Shown one piece after another: positions 10,690 to 22,100 of a stretch of DNA of 64,000 nt. Location of the stretch: positions 62,001 through 126,000 of the forward strand of contig JALQBC010000024.1 in NCBI GenBank assembly GCA_023375675.1, written 5' to 3'. The notes beneath the pieces are model-generated. The model saw only the letters and a program-made list of their open reading frames with translations. It did no database searches and had not been told where the DNA came from. Made by a program: the position numbers and the translations under genes. Numbering within the stretch: the first letter of the stretch is position 1; each line of letters begins with the position of its first letter. This stretch comes from Cytospora piceicola. Lineage: Eukaryota > Ascomycota > Sordariomycetes > Diaporthales > Cytosporaceae.

Positions 10690-13371
10690 ATGCCTCCAAG
10701 ACCACCTTCACGATGCTGCCGAGCAGGTCTCCAACATCGCACCAGCGCGTCTGCCGAGGCCGTTTGGGTGACGGACGATATCCTCAGCGGAGCTATCCAG
10801 CGCTATCTCAATATTTCCGGAATCACGATTCGGACGGTCAGCTCGGTCCCGGGCCCGATGTATCATCGCCAGCGGCTTGGAAGGAGGCGGATGACCGAGT
10901 TGAACTCGTTCCAGTCGGTGGGGACATTGCCAGTATGGGCCCTTCCAAATGCCCCGGATATGACGAAATGGACTTGGGAGCCGCCAAAACATCCCTCTTG
11001 CTGGCCTCAGTTGCCGCAGCAAGAGATTGAGCCTGAGCCGTCTTTGTTGCCCGAGGTTGCGCCTCAACCCTACGGTCCGCCACAACACCCAGAGATACCA
11101 TGTGCCTTGGGACGTTTGGAAACGGTCCAAGAACAGTCCGCACGGCATATCTTGCACGATCCGGGCTTGCTCTTGGGAGTCAAACTACAAGCCCTGATTA
11201 ATACCAACTTCAGGACAGGCAAGGCATTTAATACAAGGTTTCAGAGCTTCATACGCCTACTCCAATCGGAAATATCGCAAGGTCAACTCAGAGGGATACA
11301 AATACTAGTGGTGTACCGTTTGGCCCGGCTGGTGTTTATACGTGCTGGTCGCGCCTTGCCGGAGCTGGAGGGAGCTTCCCTGCTACCTCTTTTGGCCGCC
11401 ATCATTCAGGGGATAAGTGCGGCGAAAAGACTGAATCCCACCTTTGTGACCTCGGAGCATCAACTTTGGACAATTCTTCTGAAGCATCTGGCGCGCCAGG
11501 AAATAGGAGAAAAACAAGCAGATCTGTTTGCTCTGATCATGGAGAGCATGCCGTCAAAGTGCCGCTTTAGGACGAGAGGGGCTGTGTTGAACGTGCTTCA
11601 TGCTTATTTCAAATTATGGCAAGACTCAACAGTCCACGGAACGCCAGAAAAGTGGTCTCGGTCAGAGGCCTCGCAGGTACTGGATTTGGCTTCCATGTGG
11701 GCTGGACGAGTCGATGGATTGATTGAAGCCACCAAATCAGACTTGGCTCTGGGTCATGTTGACGAGGCCAAATCGCATATGGATACCGCCGTGAGATTGG
11801 TTGGGAAAGCCCAACGGTTCACGCTCAAGACGGCGCATTTGTTGTCGAATGACAGGATACTAATTAGAAAGATTGCGGAGGCTCTGAAGAATCATGATCC
11901 TAGGATACACCGGTCCCTTTTTGTCATCGCCACAAGACTATTGGGCGAACCCGGGGCTAATTGGAACAGGGCGCACTACAACTGGCTTCAGGTACTGGCT
12001 CGTCTGCCCAAAGTTCGGCAGTCTCAGTTCAAGAAGTTGCTGCAATTTTTCCCCAAGCGCGGACGTGCAGCATTGTCTCATGTCGAGCTCTGTGATCTTC
12101 TTTTGCTCCACTGGGATAGTCAAGGGTTGTTGGAAAACAAATGGAAAACTCGCCATAATTGGAACAAGGTCAGGGGCGGAGACGATTCTATGGCTCTGGC
12201 TGCTCTTGCTCATGCGATCAACGCGAGTCATCACCCAGAAGAATGCGCGGTTCTTTTCCGGAGCTTCTGGAGCCTTGTTCGGCTTCGGCCCGGGCACAAG
12301 GCAGTCATCAAGCAGGTCTTGTCACTGTCGGAGCTCCATAGCCTCAGTTCTGGCTTTCTGCAAAGGCTGGCGTGGACCTCAAATGACCCCCGCATTGCCC
12401 TTCTACTACACGACGTACTTGTCAAACAGACGGGCAAAGAGCACGATTTCTGGTGGCCAGCTTTCTGGGATAAGTTTTCCACACAGTTCAGCCACAAGTG
12501 GAAGTATCCATTGATCAACCCACTTGCTATCGCAGAGAAGTTGCTGGGTTCAAATTTGGACGGAAACCCGATTTACCAAAAGTTCGACAGGGCCGTTGAA
12601 GGAAAAGGGAATAAGCAGCCAGAACAGGATGAGGATACGCCGCCAGGGAGGCAACCTGCCGAGAAACAGCTACTTACTCCTCGAAAAATGACAAATATGG
12701 ATGCCCGGCAGCTCTCAAGGATCACATCGAGCCTCAACCTCTTCATTAACGCTCCTCATCTGACGGAAAGACAGAAAATCCAATATGTAGCGAAATCCAC
12801 CAAAATTTTGGCTAGAGCACAGGGATTTTTAACAGCTAAAGATCTATCGAGCCTTACAAAAGTTGTCACGCGGGTATTGGATCGAGGCGATGGTGGCAGT
12901 ACGCAACGACTCAAATGGTACTTGGGAATCATCTACGAGCAACTCGGCGAGGAGGCTTGCGCCCAAGTGGGAATGATACTGAGACGCCGCCGCGAGGCCA
13001 ATTGGGAACGACGGCGTGGCGAGCTCCCGAGAACAAAGGAGGAACCGGGACAAAGACAAGTTTCCACCTTATTCCGGAAAAACTACGATGGTCCGCGACA
13101 AGGAAGAGCCTGGCCGTTATGGAGGTATCATATTCCTAAGAATCGGCTGAAAGCGAAGCGGCTGGGCCGGCTCGAGAAGGAGAAAAGGTTGCAAAAGCAT
13201 CAGATTACGGCCTCTGCTCAGCAGCCTCATGGAAGGCCAAACGGGTCCCATCAGAGTGAGGCCGAGATATCGTCTGAAACGAAAGATGGACGTACATGCA
13301 ACGGAGACGTTCTCGGTATCATATCGAAAGAGTCACACCAGCCGAAGATTGGCCGTAGTGTGTCGTTCTAG
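10690..13371 (+). CDS. Uncharacterised 893-aa helical-rich protein, possibly mitochondrial
   Basis: One uninterrupted exon encodes 893 aa from the ATG at 10690; the frame also runs upstream from a TTG at 10675, which I reject as a start. I do not recognise a named domain. The first 40 residues are rich in Arg and Ser with almost no acid (MPPRPPSRCCRAGLQHRTSA), like a mitochondrial targeting peptide. Residues about 150-640 are leucine-rich and predicted by eye to be helical, with repeats of roughly 30-40 residues reminiscent of helical-repeat organellar RNA-processing factors, but no PPR consensus is convincing. The C-terminus (about 760-840) is strongly basic, including RRRREANWERRRGE and KNRLKAKRLGRLEKEKR, which could bind RNA or ribosomes. 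All functional statements beyond composition are inference. The absence of introns in 2.7 kb is unusual beside its neighbours. Confidence 0.8.
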   Translation: MPPRPPSRCCRAGLQHRTSASAEAVWVTDDILSGAIQRYLNISGITIRTVSSVPGPMYHRQRLGRRRMTELNSFQSVGTLPVWALPNAPDMTKWTWEPPKHPSCWPQLPQQEIEPEPSLLPEVAPQPYGPPQHPEIPCALGRLETVQEQSARHILHDPGLLLGVKLQALINTNFRTGKAFNTRFQSFIRLLQSEISQGQLRGIQILVVYRLARLVFIRAGRALPELEGASLLPLLAAIIQGISAAKRLNPTFVTSEHQLWTILLKHLARQEIGEKQADLFALIMESMPSKCRFRTRGAVLNVLHAYFKLWQDSTVHGTPEKWSRSEASQVLDLASMWAGRVDGLIEATKSDLALGHVDEAKSHMDTAVRLVGKAQRFTLKTAHLLSNDRILIRKIAEALKNHDPRIHRSLFVIATRLLGEPGANWNRAHYNWLQVLARLPKVRQSQFKKLLQFFPKRGRAALSHVELCDLLLLHWDSQGLLENKWKTRHNWNKVRGGDDSMALAALAHAINASHHPEECAVLFRSFWSLVRLRPGHKAVIKQVLSLSELHSLSSGFLQRLAWTSNDPRIALLLHDVLVKQTGKEHDFWWPAFWDKFSTQFSHKWKYPLINPLAIAEKLLGSNLDGNPIYQKFDRAVEGKGNKQPEQDEDTPPGRQPAEKQLLTPRKMTNMDARQLSRITSSLNLFINAPHLTERQKIQYVAKSTKILARAQGFLTAKDLSSLTKVVTRVLDRGDGGSTQRLKWYLGIIYEQLGEEACAQVGMILRRRREANWERRRGELPRTKEEPGQRQVSTLFRKNYDGPRQGRAWPLWRYHIPKNRLKAKRLGRLEKEKRLQKHQITASAQQPHGRPNGSHQSEAEISSETKDGRTCNGDVLGIISKESHQPKIGRSVSF

Positions 13372-15461
13372 CACGAGATCGAGGGAATGCAACAACAATT
13401 ACCACGCCCAAGGCAGCACCATTAGACATGGAGTTTGCTACCGTGTCGCTAGCCTGAGAGGGTTGTACAACTTAGAGATGGGTATTGCCACCAGCTAATA
13501 CGGTGACGCAGGCATCAATCATTTACAGTCGAAGATGGTACTGCTTGGTATGTCCTTACGCAAGGAATCGACCTAACTCAAGGACATGACATCTAATATA
13601 AGGAAGAGGATTACGCACCGCCACGGTTGCTGGAGCTGGCCTTTTTGTAACGAAACCATACAAGCATGACGGCCAAGTTTACCAAGATTGGAGGGTAGTT
13701 ACACAGAGACAGTGTCACACGGTATCTGCTGGCTCGCCAGATGCGTCCGATCATATACCCTCTGTGCTCGAGCTCGCCAGTGCAAAGCCAACCGCAGCTC
13801 TGGATCTCTCCGCGCCGTGGCAGCACCCACCAGGGAGGAACCAAGCACCGCACGCCTGGCTGGCCTGGCTGGCCGCAGGACGGGACATCTTCACCTTATC
13901 TGAGATAATGCGGAGTACTCCAAAGTTTCAATCTAGATGGTGTTGTGCTTCCTACGGCGCTTAGGTGAGGATGTCGCTTTTCGTTCTTACCGGCCACTTG
14001 AGACTGCAATGATACCTGGGATTAAGCAACCTCCTCCACAGAGTCCTGTCGTCTACATTGTGATATGTGGAAACGCTGCACACGTAAGGGACGCTTTGAT
14101 ACGCGGCTTTCTATCTTGATCGTGTTGATCGTTTTGATCCGGCCCCGTTATCTTAAGTTACATGTTGTTGGGTACAGGGACGAGAGCTTCACAATTCCTG
14201 ATTGGACGCCACTTGCGTGTGATGGATGAGCATCTGACACCGTCTATACGGTCGAGTGCATCTCGCCAGGGACCAAACTCAAGACTGGTGGCTTGCTCCA
14301 CGAAAGACTGGATTGTTGCTACTGTTACCACGGCCCTTTTTCATCCAGAGTACTAATAGCATCACGTAAAGCGGAGTCCGGCGAAATACGGTCATACTCC
14401 GAGACGTTGGGCGGTTAAGAACAGATGCCTTGCGCGCGGTATTCATGGTACATCTGGGATCTTCCATCGTCCTACACGGGATGTGAGTCCTGTCCACTGA
14501 TGGAGACGAGGCTGCTCCACTGCTCGCAAGCATCGTAACACCTTGTCCTCTGAAACCGAGCCTTTAGTCGGTGCAAATCAACAGGAAGGACATCACCGTG
14601 GTAATGACCATCTTGTATAGCCCGAAGGAGAAACAAAGTACGCAAGCTTAGGGTGTTACTTTGGCTGCACGTTTCCGCTCGCCGAGAATCGACCGCGGGT
14701 ACTTACCCTTGGAGGCCGGTTCTTGACATGGAAGTATCTGTCCTCGAGTGTCTCACTCTTGTGGGTTTGTTGCATATCGCCTTCGTCCAGTCAGACACCC
14801 CTCCCGTACATCGAGGTGCTGTGTGCCGTGGGTTTGAACCAAAAGTCATCACAAATTTCGGGACTGAGCCTTGCCTGGGCCTCACGTTCTTATATGGGGA
14901 GACCATCGAGATACGTCGAGTGGCCTCCTAGCAGCATACCAAATTCTTCATCAACACCCAGATCTCGACTTTCATCGGCCCGATCATCGTTTTCGGCCGT
15001 AGCAAGTCGTCCTACACGGTCGTACTGGCGCTATCAACAGCACAAGAACGCCTATCCTGCCTTATTGCTGTCATTCACCGCGATATCGCCCGGTGCTTGT
15101 AGATGTGATACAGACCCTGCGGGCTGGATACTGGGACGGACAAGTATCACATCTTGTATTCAATAACGGCAGGACCCGCGGGCCACCTGTATAGGCCTCG
15201 ACAAGCCATTAAGGTCATTGGTTTGCGGTTTGCGTTTGGATAGACAGTGGCCCGCCCTGCCATATCGGGAGACAGTCTATAACCTCATGCTAATGTGTCG
15301 AATCCACGAGGGCTATGAGCGTACTTGGACCACAGGTCAAATCACACTCCCAAGATCTCACTAATCGCTGGTCTTTTCTTTTTCCTGCTCCTATATCAAA
15401 TCCCTCCTTTTCTCTCCTGCTTTCCAGCTGCTAAAATAAAATAAAAGAGAATCGAGATTCG
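13372..15461. other. Intergenic: promoter region of Zn2Cys6 gene
   Basis: 2.1 kb without a supported gene. Open frames of 60-150 codons occur on both strands, but none has a recognisable domain or plausible splice partners. The final 100 bases before 15462 are C/T-rich then A-rich (a fungal leader pattern). Confidence 0.55.
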
Positions 15462-18400
15462 ATGGCAAGCAGCGACCCGTCCTTGGCTCCCCGATACAAC
15501 CCACCATCGTCATCTCGACTACCGGCCTGCCAATCCATCTCGGCCGAGCCGCCTTATGGTGTCAATGGCAACCATAATCGCCTCGAAGGAAGCGGCTTCT
15601 ATGCTGTGGAGGGTGGCATATCGATGTCGGACGGTCGGATCGGCAGAGACTCTCCTTCGATGAGCATGGAGTCTGCAGGAGGCATCTTGGTGAATAGTGA
15701 TTTGGCCGGAACAGCTCCCAACTGCCAACAGAAGCATCAACAACCAACGCACCCGGGCCAGGCAGCTGTTAATGGCAGTGTTCCGAAACCCATCCGGCGG
15801 AGAATGCGGATGATCACATCATGTCTGGAATGCCGGCGCCGCAAGCTCAAATGCAACAAGTCCAACCCTTGTACCAATTGCGTAAAGTTCTCCCGCGACT
15901 GCCTGTACCTAGGCCCAAAGCTCGACGAGGCCAGCCAGCTGCGACTGACGGAGATCAAGGAGAAGGTGGGCTCCCTGGAGCGGCAGCTGGAAAGGGATGT
16001 GGCCAATTCCGGATCACGCGGCTTCTACCAGCAGAGGATCCTCGCGGACGACGTGGAGGGCGAATTTGACGAGGAGCGAGACCTGGAGATCACGCCTATG
16101 GTCGCCCTCGACCTGACGTATGAGGACGATGCGGACGGCACTGATGATATCTTGGATCTGGGTGTGCAGGTGGGCAAGATGCGGCTGACAGAGAAGATTG
16201 GTGGCTTGAACCGGCCGAGGATCTCGGAGGAGGTATGTTGCCCTGAGGTCTTGCCCCGGCCAGAATCAATGCAAGAATAACCCATTATTACTACTTCTCG
16301 AAAGAGAAGCTCTCGCCATACACCACCATTGAACTTTCAAGGCAAGGCTCTTGTTATCGAGTGCAAAACTGACAGGCTCGTCAGATCCAAACCGGACTGT
16401 CCGGCTCGACACCGCAACCTGGTGCTGGGCTCTTCCCACCGGGTCTGGTCCCTCCCGGATTAAGCTCTGGCCTGCCGAATCCACCGGGCACTTTCTCTGA
16501 TTCCAACAGCTCCGATCAATCCGTTCCTGACTTCCTACGGCCTGGTGCATCGTATATACCCCCCACAAGCGGCTTCTTCTTTGGACAGGTCGTCCAGTCC
16601 CCGTCACTGCTCACCTTCCTCCCGACAAAACCAGCCGGAGACCGTCTGCTGGAGCATTACTTCGAAGCAGTACATCCAATAGCCCGGTGTGTACATAGGT
16701 CGTCGTTTGAATCAGTGTATGCGAGCTTTTGGGAAGAGGCCACGGCCGGCTATGAGCCTCGAGCGTCGGTTCAAGCTGTAGTGTTTGCGGCATGGTTCAG
16801 CGCTGCTGTAGCCATGGATGAGTCGGCGATCAACCGAGAATTCGGCCTGACCAAGGCTAACTTGATGGAGAACATGAAGGTCGGGACGGAAGTTGCGTTG
16901 AGCAAGGCGAACTTCCTAAGGACGACGAGGGTGGAGACCATGCAGGCTTTCGTTATGTACTTGGTAAGCAGATTGTTTGAACGGCGACAGAAACCTAAAA
17001 TGAGAAATATGGTGACCATGCTGATAGCTCCCAGATCCCATTGTGCCGAGACGAGGTATCTCGAGCACATTCTGTGCTTGTGGGCGCTGCCGTTAGGATG
17101 GCAGAATGCATGGGATTACACCGGGACGGCAGCAAAGCATATAACCTCAACCCTTTGGAGACACATGTGCGGCGTCTGATCTGGCACCAGCTTTGCTTCC
17201 TGGATATCCGAACCTGCGAAGCCCAGGGCCCTAAGCCGGCCATCAGGAGAGAAGACTATGATACCTGGCTTCCTGACAACTGTGAAGAAGACCAGCTCGT
17301 AAACGCGGCATATCGGCCTGGACCAGCCGAGACTTGGACTTCGACTCTGTTTCCCTTGATCCGCTTTGAGATCAACGAGATGATGCGCATAATCTGGGCA
17401 GACCGACGGAAGTTGGAGGCTCGCAGGATCACTCTGACACAGGTTCTCACCAAGATCGAGAACTTTCGCAAGCGCATGCTTGAAAACTACAGCCGATTCC
17501 TCGACGAGCGCGTTCCCCTTCAGCGGTACGCGAAACTGGTGATGCATCTGCTTCTGTACCGACTGCACGTCATGATCCTTCATCCCTACTATGCGAATAC
17601 GTCCAATCCGATGCCGCAGAGGCTACGATCTGTCTTGATCATGAGCGGGATCATGATCATCGAAATCGCCATCCAGATTGATACGGCCCCTGCGTTCCGC
17701 GCTTGGAGATGGTATAGCGGTGCATATCAACAGTATCAATCTTCCTTGATACTGGCGACGGAGATATTCTACCATCCTAATCACAAGGAGGTAAACAGGA
17801 TATGGGCATGTTTGGACTACGTCTTTGGGCTGGACTGCCATATACCGCACGAAGAGAAAGGAAGACAAATATTGACGGAGATCATGGGTAGGATGGGTAT
17901 GTACATGAACATGAGAAAGATGAGGGCACCGATCTGGACTGCCACGGCAAAACCGGCCCAGAATGCTGTGAAGACGGAGGGGGCCCGAGGAGGGGGCCCT
18001 AAGCCAGTCACATCTCCGAACCAGCTGCGAACGTCACAGCTGCGAGGTGAAACTCGACATGCATCAATGAAGGAGGAGTCAGGCACGATTCCCATGCAAG
18101 GAACATCCTTCTCGGGACCGTCGCGCGGATCGGCCTCCTCAGAAACACCGCAGCAGCAACATATGATGTCTGGGCCGAGGCCTCCGGCTCCTCCATCACA
18201 ACAAAACACGCCCATACCAAACCTCATTACTGCAGGCCTCTGGGGTCAACTGCCGCCGCCGCCTCTGAACCATGACAGCCCTGGAAACTCGAGCAGTGAT
18301 GGCGGGTCAGTAGTCGGCGCCGCCCAGGGGCCCTGCACCGCGGCGAGCATGACGACCACTCTGCCACATTCGGCTGCTGGTGGCCGCAGCAACAACGGGA

Positions 18401-18690
18401 GCGGGAGCGCAGCGATGAACAACGTGATGGATGGTGAATGGGTAAGTGCTGATGGCAAACTTTCCCCCTCCGTGTACTTGTTTCATTGTCTGACAGCAAT
18501 ATCCATCAACTAGTCCAACTACCAAGAAGACGCCATCAACGCTCTGTTTCCATACGACCCGCAAACCGGCAACTTCGCAGGTTTCGCCGATCCGGTGGCC
18601 GTCGTGGTGGCTGATAATCACAATTGGACACAGTCGGCTCAAAATCAGAGTCGATGTGATGGAGGGCCTACAGGAGGGGGTTACAACTAA
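15462..18690 (+). CDS. Zn2Cys6 transcription factor with fungal-specific regulatory domain
   Basis: Predicted 977-aa nuclear DNA-binding regulator. Four exons, all joined in phase 0: 15462-16232, 16385-16963, 17035-18441 and 18514-18690. The zinc cluster is Cys121, 124, 131, 137, 140 and 147 (C-x2-C-x6-C-x5-C-x2-C-x6-C), preceded by a basic patch RRRMR and followed by a short coiled coil (about 155-180) likely used for dimerisation. Residues about 330-650 form the fungal-specific transcription factor domain, with HPIARCVHRSSFE and RMAECMGLHRDGS typical of it. The C-terminal 250 residues are low complexity, rich in Pro, Ser, Gly and Gln, as in activation domains. Target genes cannot be deduced. 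The acceptor of intron 1 is ambiguous: AG at 16375 and AG at 16384 both keep frame and differ by three residues. Confidence 0.92.
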
Positions 18691-19127
18691 GAATGACTAT
18701 TCGCTGCTGACTACGGCAAGGAGAAGTATTGTCTTTCTCAAATGTTATAGAGAATATTGGCATAGTCTGTCTTCAAGGTCCTCGTTCAGAAATTGCCGGC
18801 GGCTGTGAGGAAAATGCTGCACTCCCAACATCATGCTCGGTACTGAATGCAGGTGGCTTTAGAAATAATTGTTGTGTATAGTCATTCAAGTCGTTAGAGC
18901 TGTACAATGTTGAGGCCGTTCTCTTCTCCTTTCCAGAAAGAAATCCATCAGAATGGAAATGAAACCAAGACAAATACATTCCTGAACTCCATCTTTCGGA
19001 ACAAGGATATCTCGTAAAGGCCATTTTATGTTTCATGACAAGCCGCAGCCCACCCCAACCACCTGACTACCGCCACATATGTATGCTTCCCTTTCCTCTT
19101 CGCGGTTTTCATCACTTTCGTAATTCA
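18691..19127. other. Convergent intergenic region, transcription factor / leashin
   Basis: 437 bases between two stop codons in tail-to-tail arrangement; it holds both 3' UTRs. No gene is seen. Confidence 0.6.
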
Positions 19128-22100
19128 TCAGATAGCTCCCTCCATCCCCTCCACATCCTTCATACTGACATTACTCCTACTGCGCCCTGTCGACGGGCTG
19201 CCCCCATGGCCTATGAAACTCACACCACCGGCATCGGATTTGTATGACTGCCTGCTCTTGCTGCGGGGTCTGGAAACAATGACCTGCGCAGGGCAGACGA
19301 CAATCTCATCGTCGCCCAAGCCCTCGTCGTCGCCTTTTTTGACGACAAGCGGAAACAGCACGACACGCACGATGGCAGCCTCGGCCTCGAGGTCATCAGC
19401 GGTCCTGTTAGACTCCGGGCTCCGCTCATTCATGAGGGCCGCATTGAAAGGGTGCGGCTCGGCCAGGTCACCGTTGGCGTCGTAGTCTGGCTGCATCGGC
19501 GGCAGCATCATGTACTCGGCGCGCTGGGTGCGCATCTCGATGCTGAGGTCAACGGCCTCGCGCATGACCCTGCGCAGCTGGTTTTGGATCTGATCCTCCA
19601 GGTGAGACGGAGGGGGAAGGATCATGCACAACGTCTGGAAGATGGCCTGGACGACTGCCTCCGTGTCCTGGTAGCGCTGGTCCCTGAACTGTTCTCTCCT
19701 GGACAGTAGTGTCAGGGTTACAGCACGCCATTGACGCACTGCTTGTGGGGGGCCGACTTCGAGGAGCAGTTTCTCCAGGGCCTTCAGCTTCTGTCTCTGT
19801 TCGCGATCCATGCCGAACAGGTAGCGGGTGAAGACAAATTCCCAAATCATGGTCATGGTCAATGACATGAAGATGTCGCGACGCCTGACCCGGTCGTTGA
19901 GATAATGGTCGACGTTTGAACCATCGAGGACGGCATTGTCAAGGCGGTCGATGATCTTCTCGTCGTTCAACTCATTTGTCAAGCGGCAGGCGCGCATATC
20001 CGAGAATTTGGAGAAGCGCAATACCCACTGCTGTACGTGCGAGCAAAGTTGCTGGCAGCGGTGATCAAAATAGTCGACATCTTTGATACGGAGGAACTCG
20101 CTATCGGCTGACTTGGCGGCTAGTATTTGTGCTTGAATCTCCCGGATGTGTTCTTTGGTAGCCTCGAGTTGTTCACGCAGGCTCCTGATTTCCGCATCCT
20201 TCTCTTCTATTATATGATTGGCCTGATCGTAATTGCCTTGTTGACTTCTGTGCTCGTGGAGCTCCCTGGTGGCGTCGGCATGCTGAGATTCGAGGAGGCG
20301 GTATCTATCATCGTACTGGACGGCAGTCTGTTGGATGGCACTGTTCAGACCCTCATTGACTTCGGCCAATCGCTGGATCTCCTTGCGCATGAACTCGAGG
20401 TTTTGTTTGAGTGCTTCGATTTCAGTGTCGCGATCGGCAAGTGTGCTGGTAGCCTGACTAGTATTTTGAAACTGTGCTTGTGCTCTTGCTTCTTGAAGTG
20501 CGCGGTTCTCGGCAATCAACTGGTCTACTCTGGACTCGAGCTCGAGCACCTGCATGCTCTGACGGCGACGCATGCTGTGCGGTCGGGTGGGTGAGCGGGG
20601 TGAGCCCAAGCGGCCCTCGCCGAAGCCATCCTGGAGATATATTCCAGTCAGACAATTGGCTCTCGGTGGAGAAGTGTTTTTTTACTTACGTAAACATCGG
20701 CCATGTCCTTGGCGCGGACACGGCCTTCATTGGCGACAGGAGTACTGTTGGTTTGGGCAGGGGCAGCAGCAGCAGCAGCAGGAGTTGTTGCCCTCCTCAG
20801 GTCGGATGAGGTTGGGGACCGGGATGGCGTAGTCGGCCTGTAGGTGGCATGGGCAGGGGTGTTTGCTGCTGCGGAGGCTGGGGAAACACTTGCGGCTGGG
20901 CTAGCTCGGCTGTCAAGGTCAAGATCGCTGTGCGAGTGTGACCGGTTGCTCGATTGGCCAAGCGACCTGAGGTCCCCACTCCTTGTTCGTCGGGACCGAA
21001 GCGGCGGTGTGCCAGAGTGCCTGAACAGGCTCGGGCTTTCGGACCGCAGATTCAAACGCTCAGGAGTTCTTGTACGAAAGTTGGCCGTGTTAGATCCTAC
21101 TCGTCTCTGCGGCTCAGGAGTCGCTCGCTGCCGGTCAGTCTTGTCCGACACACTTCTCTGGCTGGGAGCTGGAGATTTCAGTGTCTCTCTGGCACCAGTG
21201 ATCAGTGCTGCACCCCCTGCTACGGTCGATACCGCCGGAGCCTTTCCTGGACTCGGACCAAGATCCGGATATTTCTTCGGTGACGTCGACCTGCTTTTTT
21301 GCGGTTCAGGCGTGACTGGTGGTTCTTGGGCCTCCAGTATTGGAGTTGGCTCCCTGAGGAGTCGCTGCATGTCGCTCCCTGCCGGAGACGGTTGCTTGGA
21401 CGGCTTGTCTTGGAGCTCACCACCTTCATCCGCAAAGTAGGACTTTGAGAGCTGCCCAGGCTGTGGACTGAAGTCTCGTAGGCCGAGCAATTTGGGTGAA
21501 GTGCCAGGGGAGTCTCGCATATGCACACCGCTATCTCGGTGCTGGTGATTCATATCAGACTGGCGGACACGAGGTAGGATAGGTGAGTCTGTAACGAAAC
21601 CACTGTCTCGGTTGATGTCTGGCGTCACAGATCCTGGACTGAACGGGTAGCCGTGCTTTCCTGCCTCGGATTCCTCCTCTTGTGGTTCTTCTTGGACAGG
21701 AGGAAGTCCCGCTGAAAGTGAGCGACTGAGGCTGAAGGCAGAGGAGGGTCGGGCTAATAGTGTATCGCCGTCCGTCGTTTTGATGGATGCCACGATAGGT
21801 TCTCCGAGGCTGACGCCTTTCTCAGAGACAGGGCTTGGAAACCGAGGGCTAGGTGAACTATGTGGGATTCCCCGAGATTCGTTGAAAGACGTGTCCGTAG
21901 TGCGGGCATGAAGGCCAGCCTCTTGGCCAATGTCGAGATCTGGCGGTTCCACTGGCGGTTCAACCGACACATGCGCTTCGTTTCTGGGGAGTTCGACGGT
22001 AGGTTGCTGGCTCGGGATAGGGCTTTCTACGACCACAGGTTCTTCCACATGGACTTCCGCTTTTGGGTTTGCTGGTTCTGGGATTTGAGGCGTAAATTTC

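Noticed and set aside
14820..14850. ggtttgaacc, resembling a tRNA T-loop
   Set aside because: No matching acceptor, D or anticodon stems in the surrounding 80 bases.
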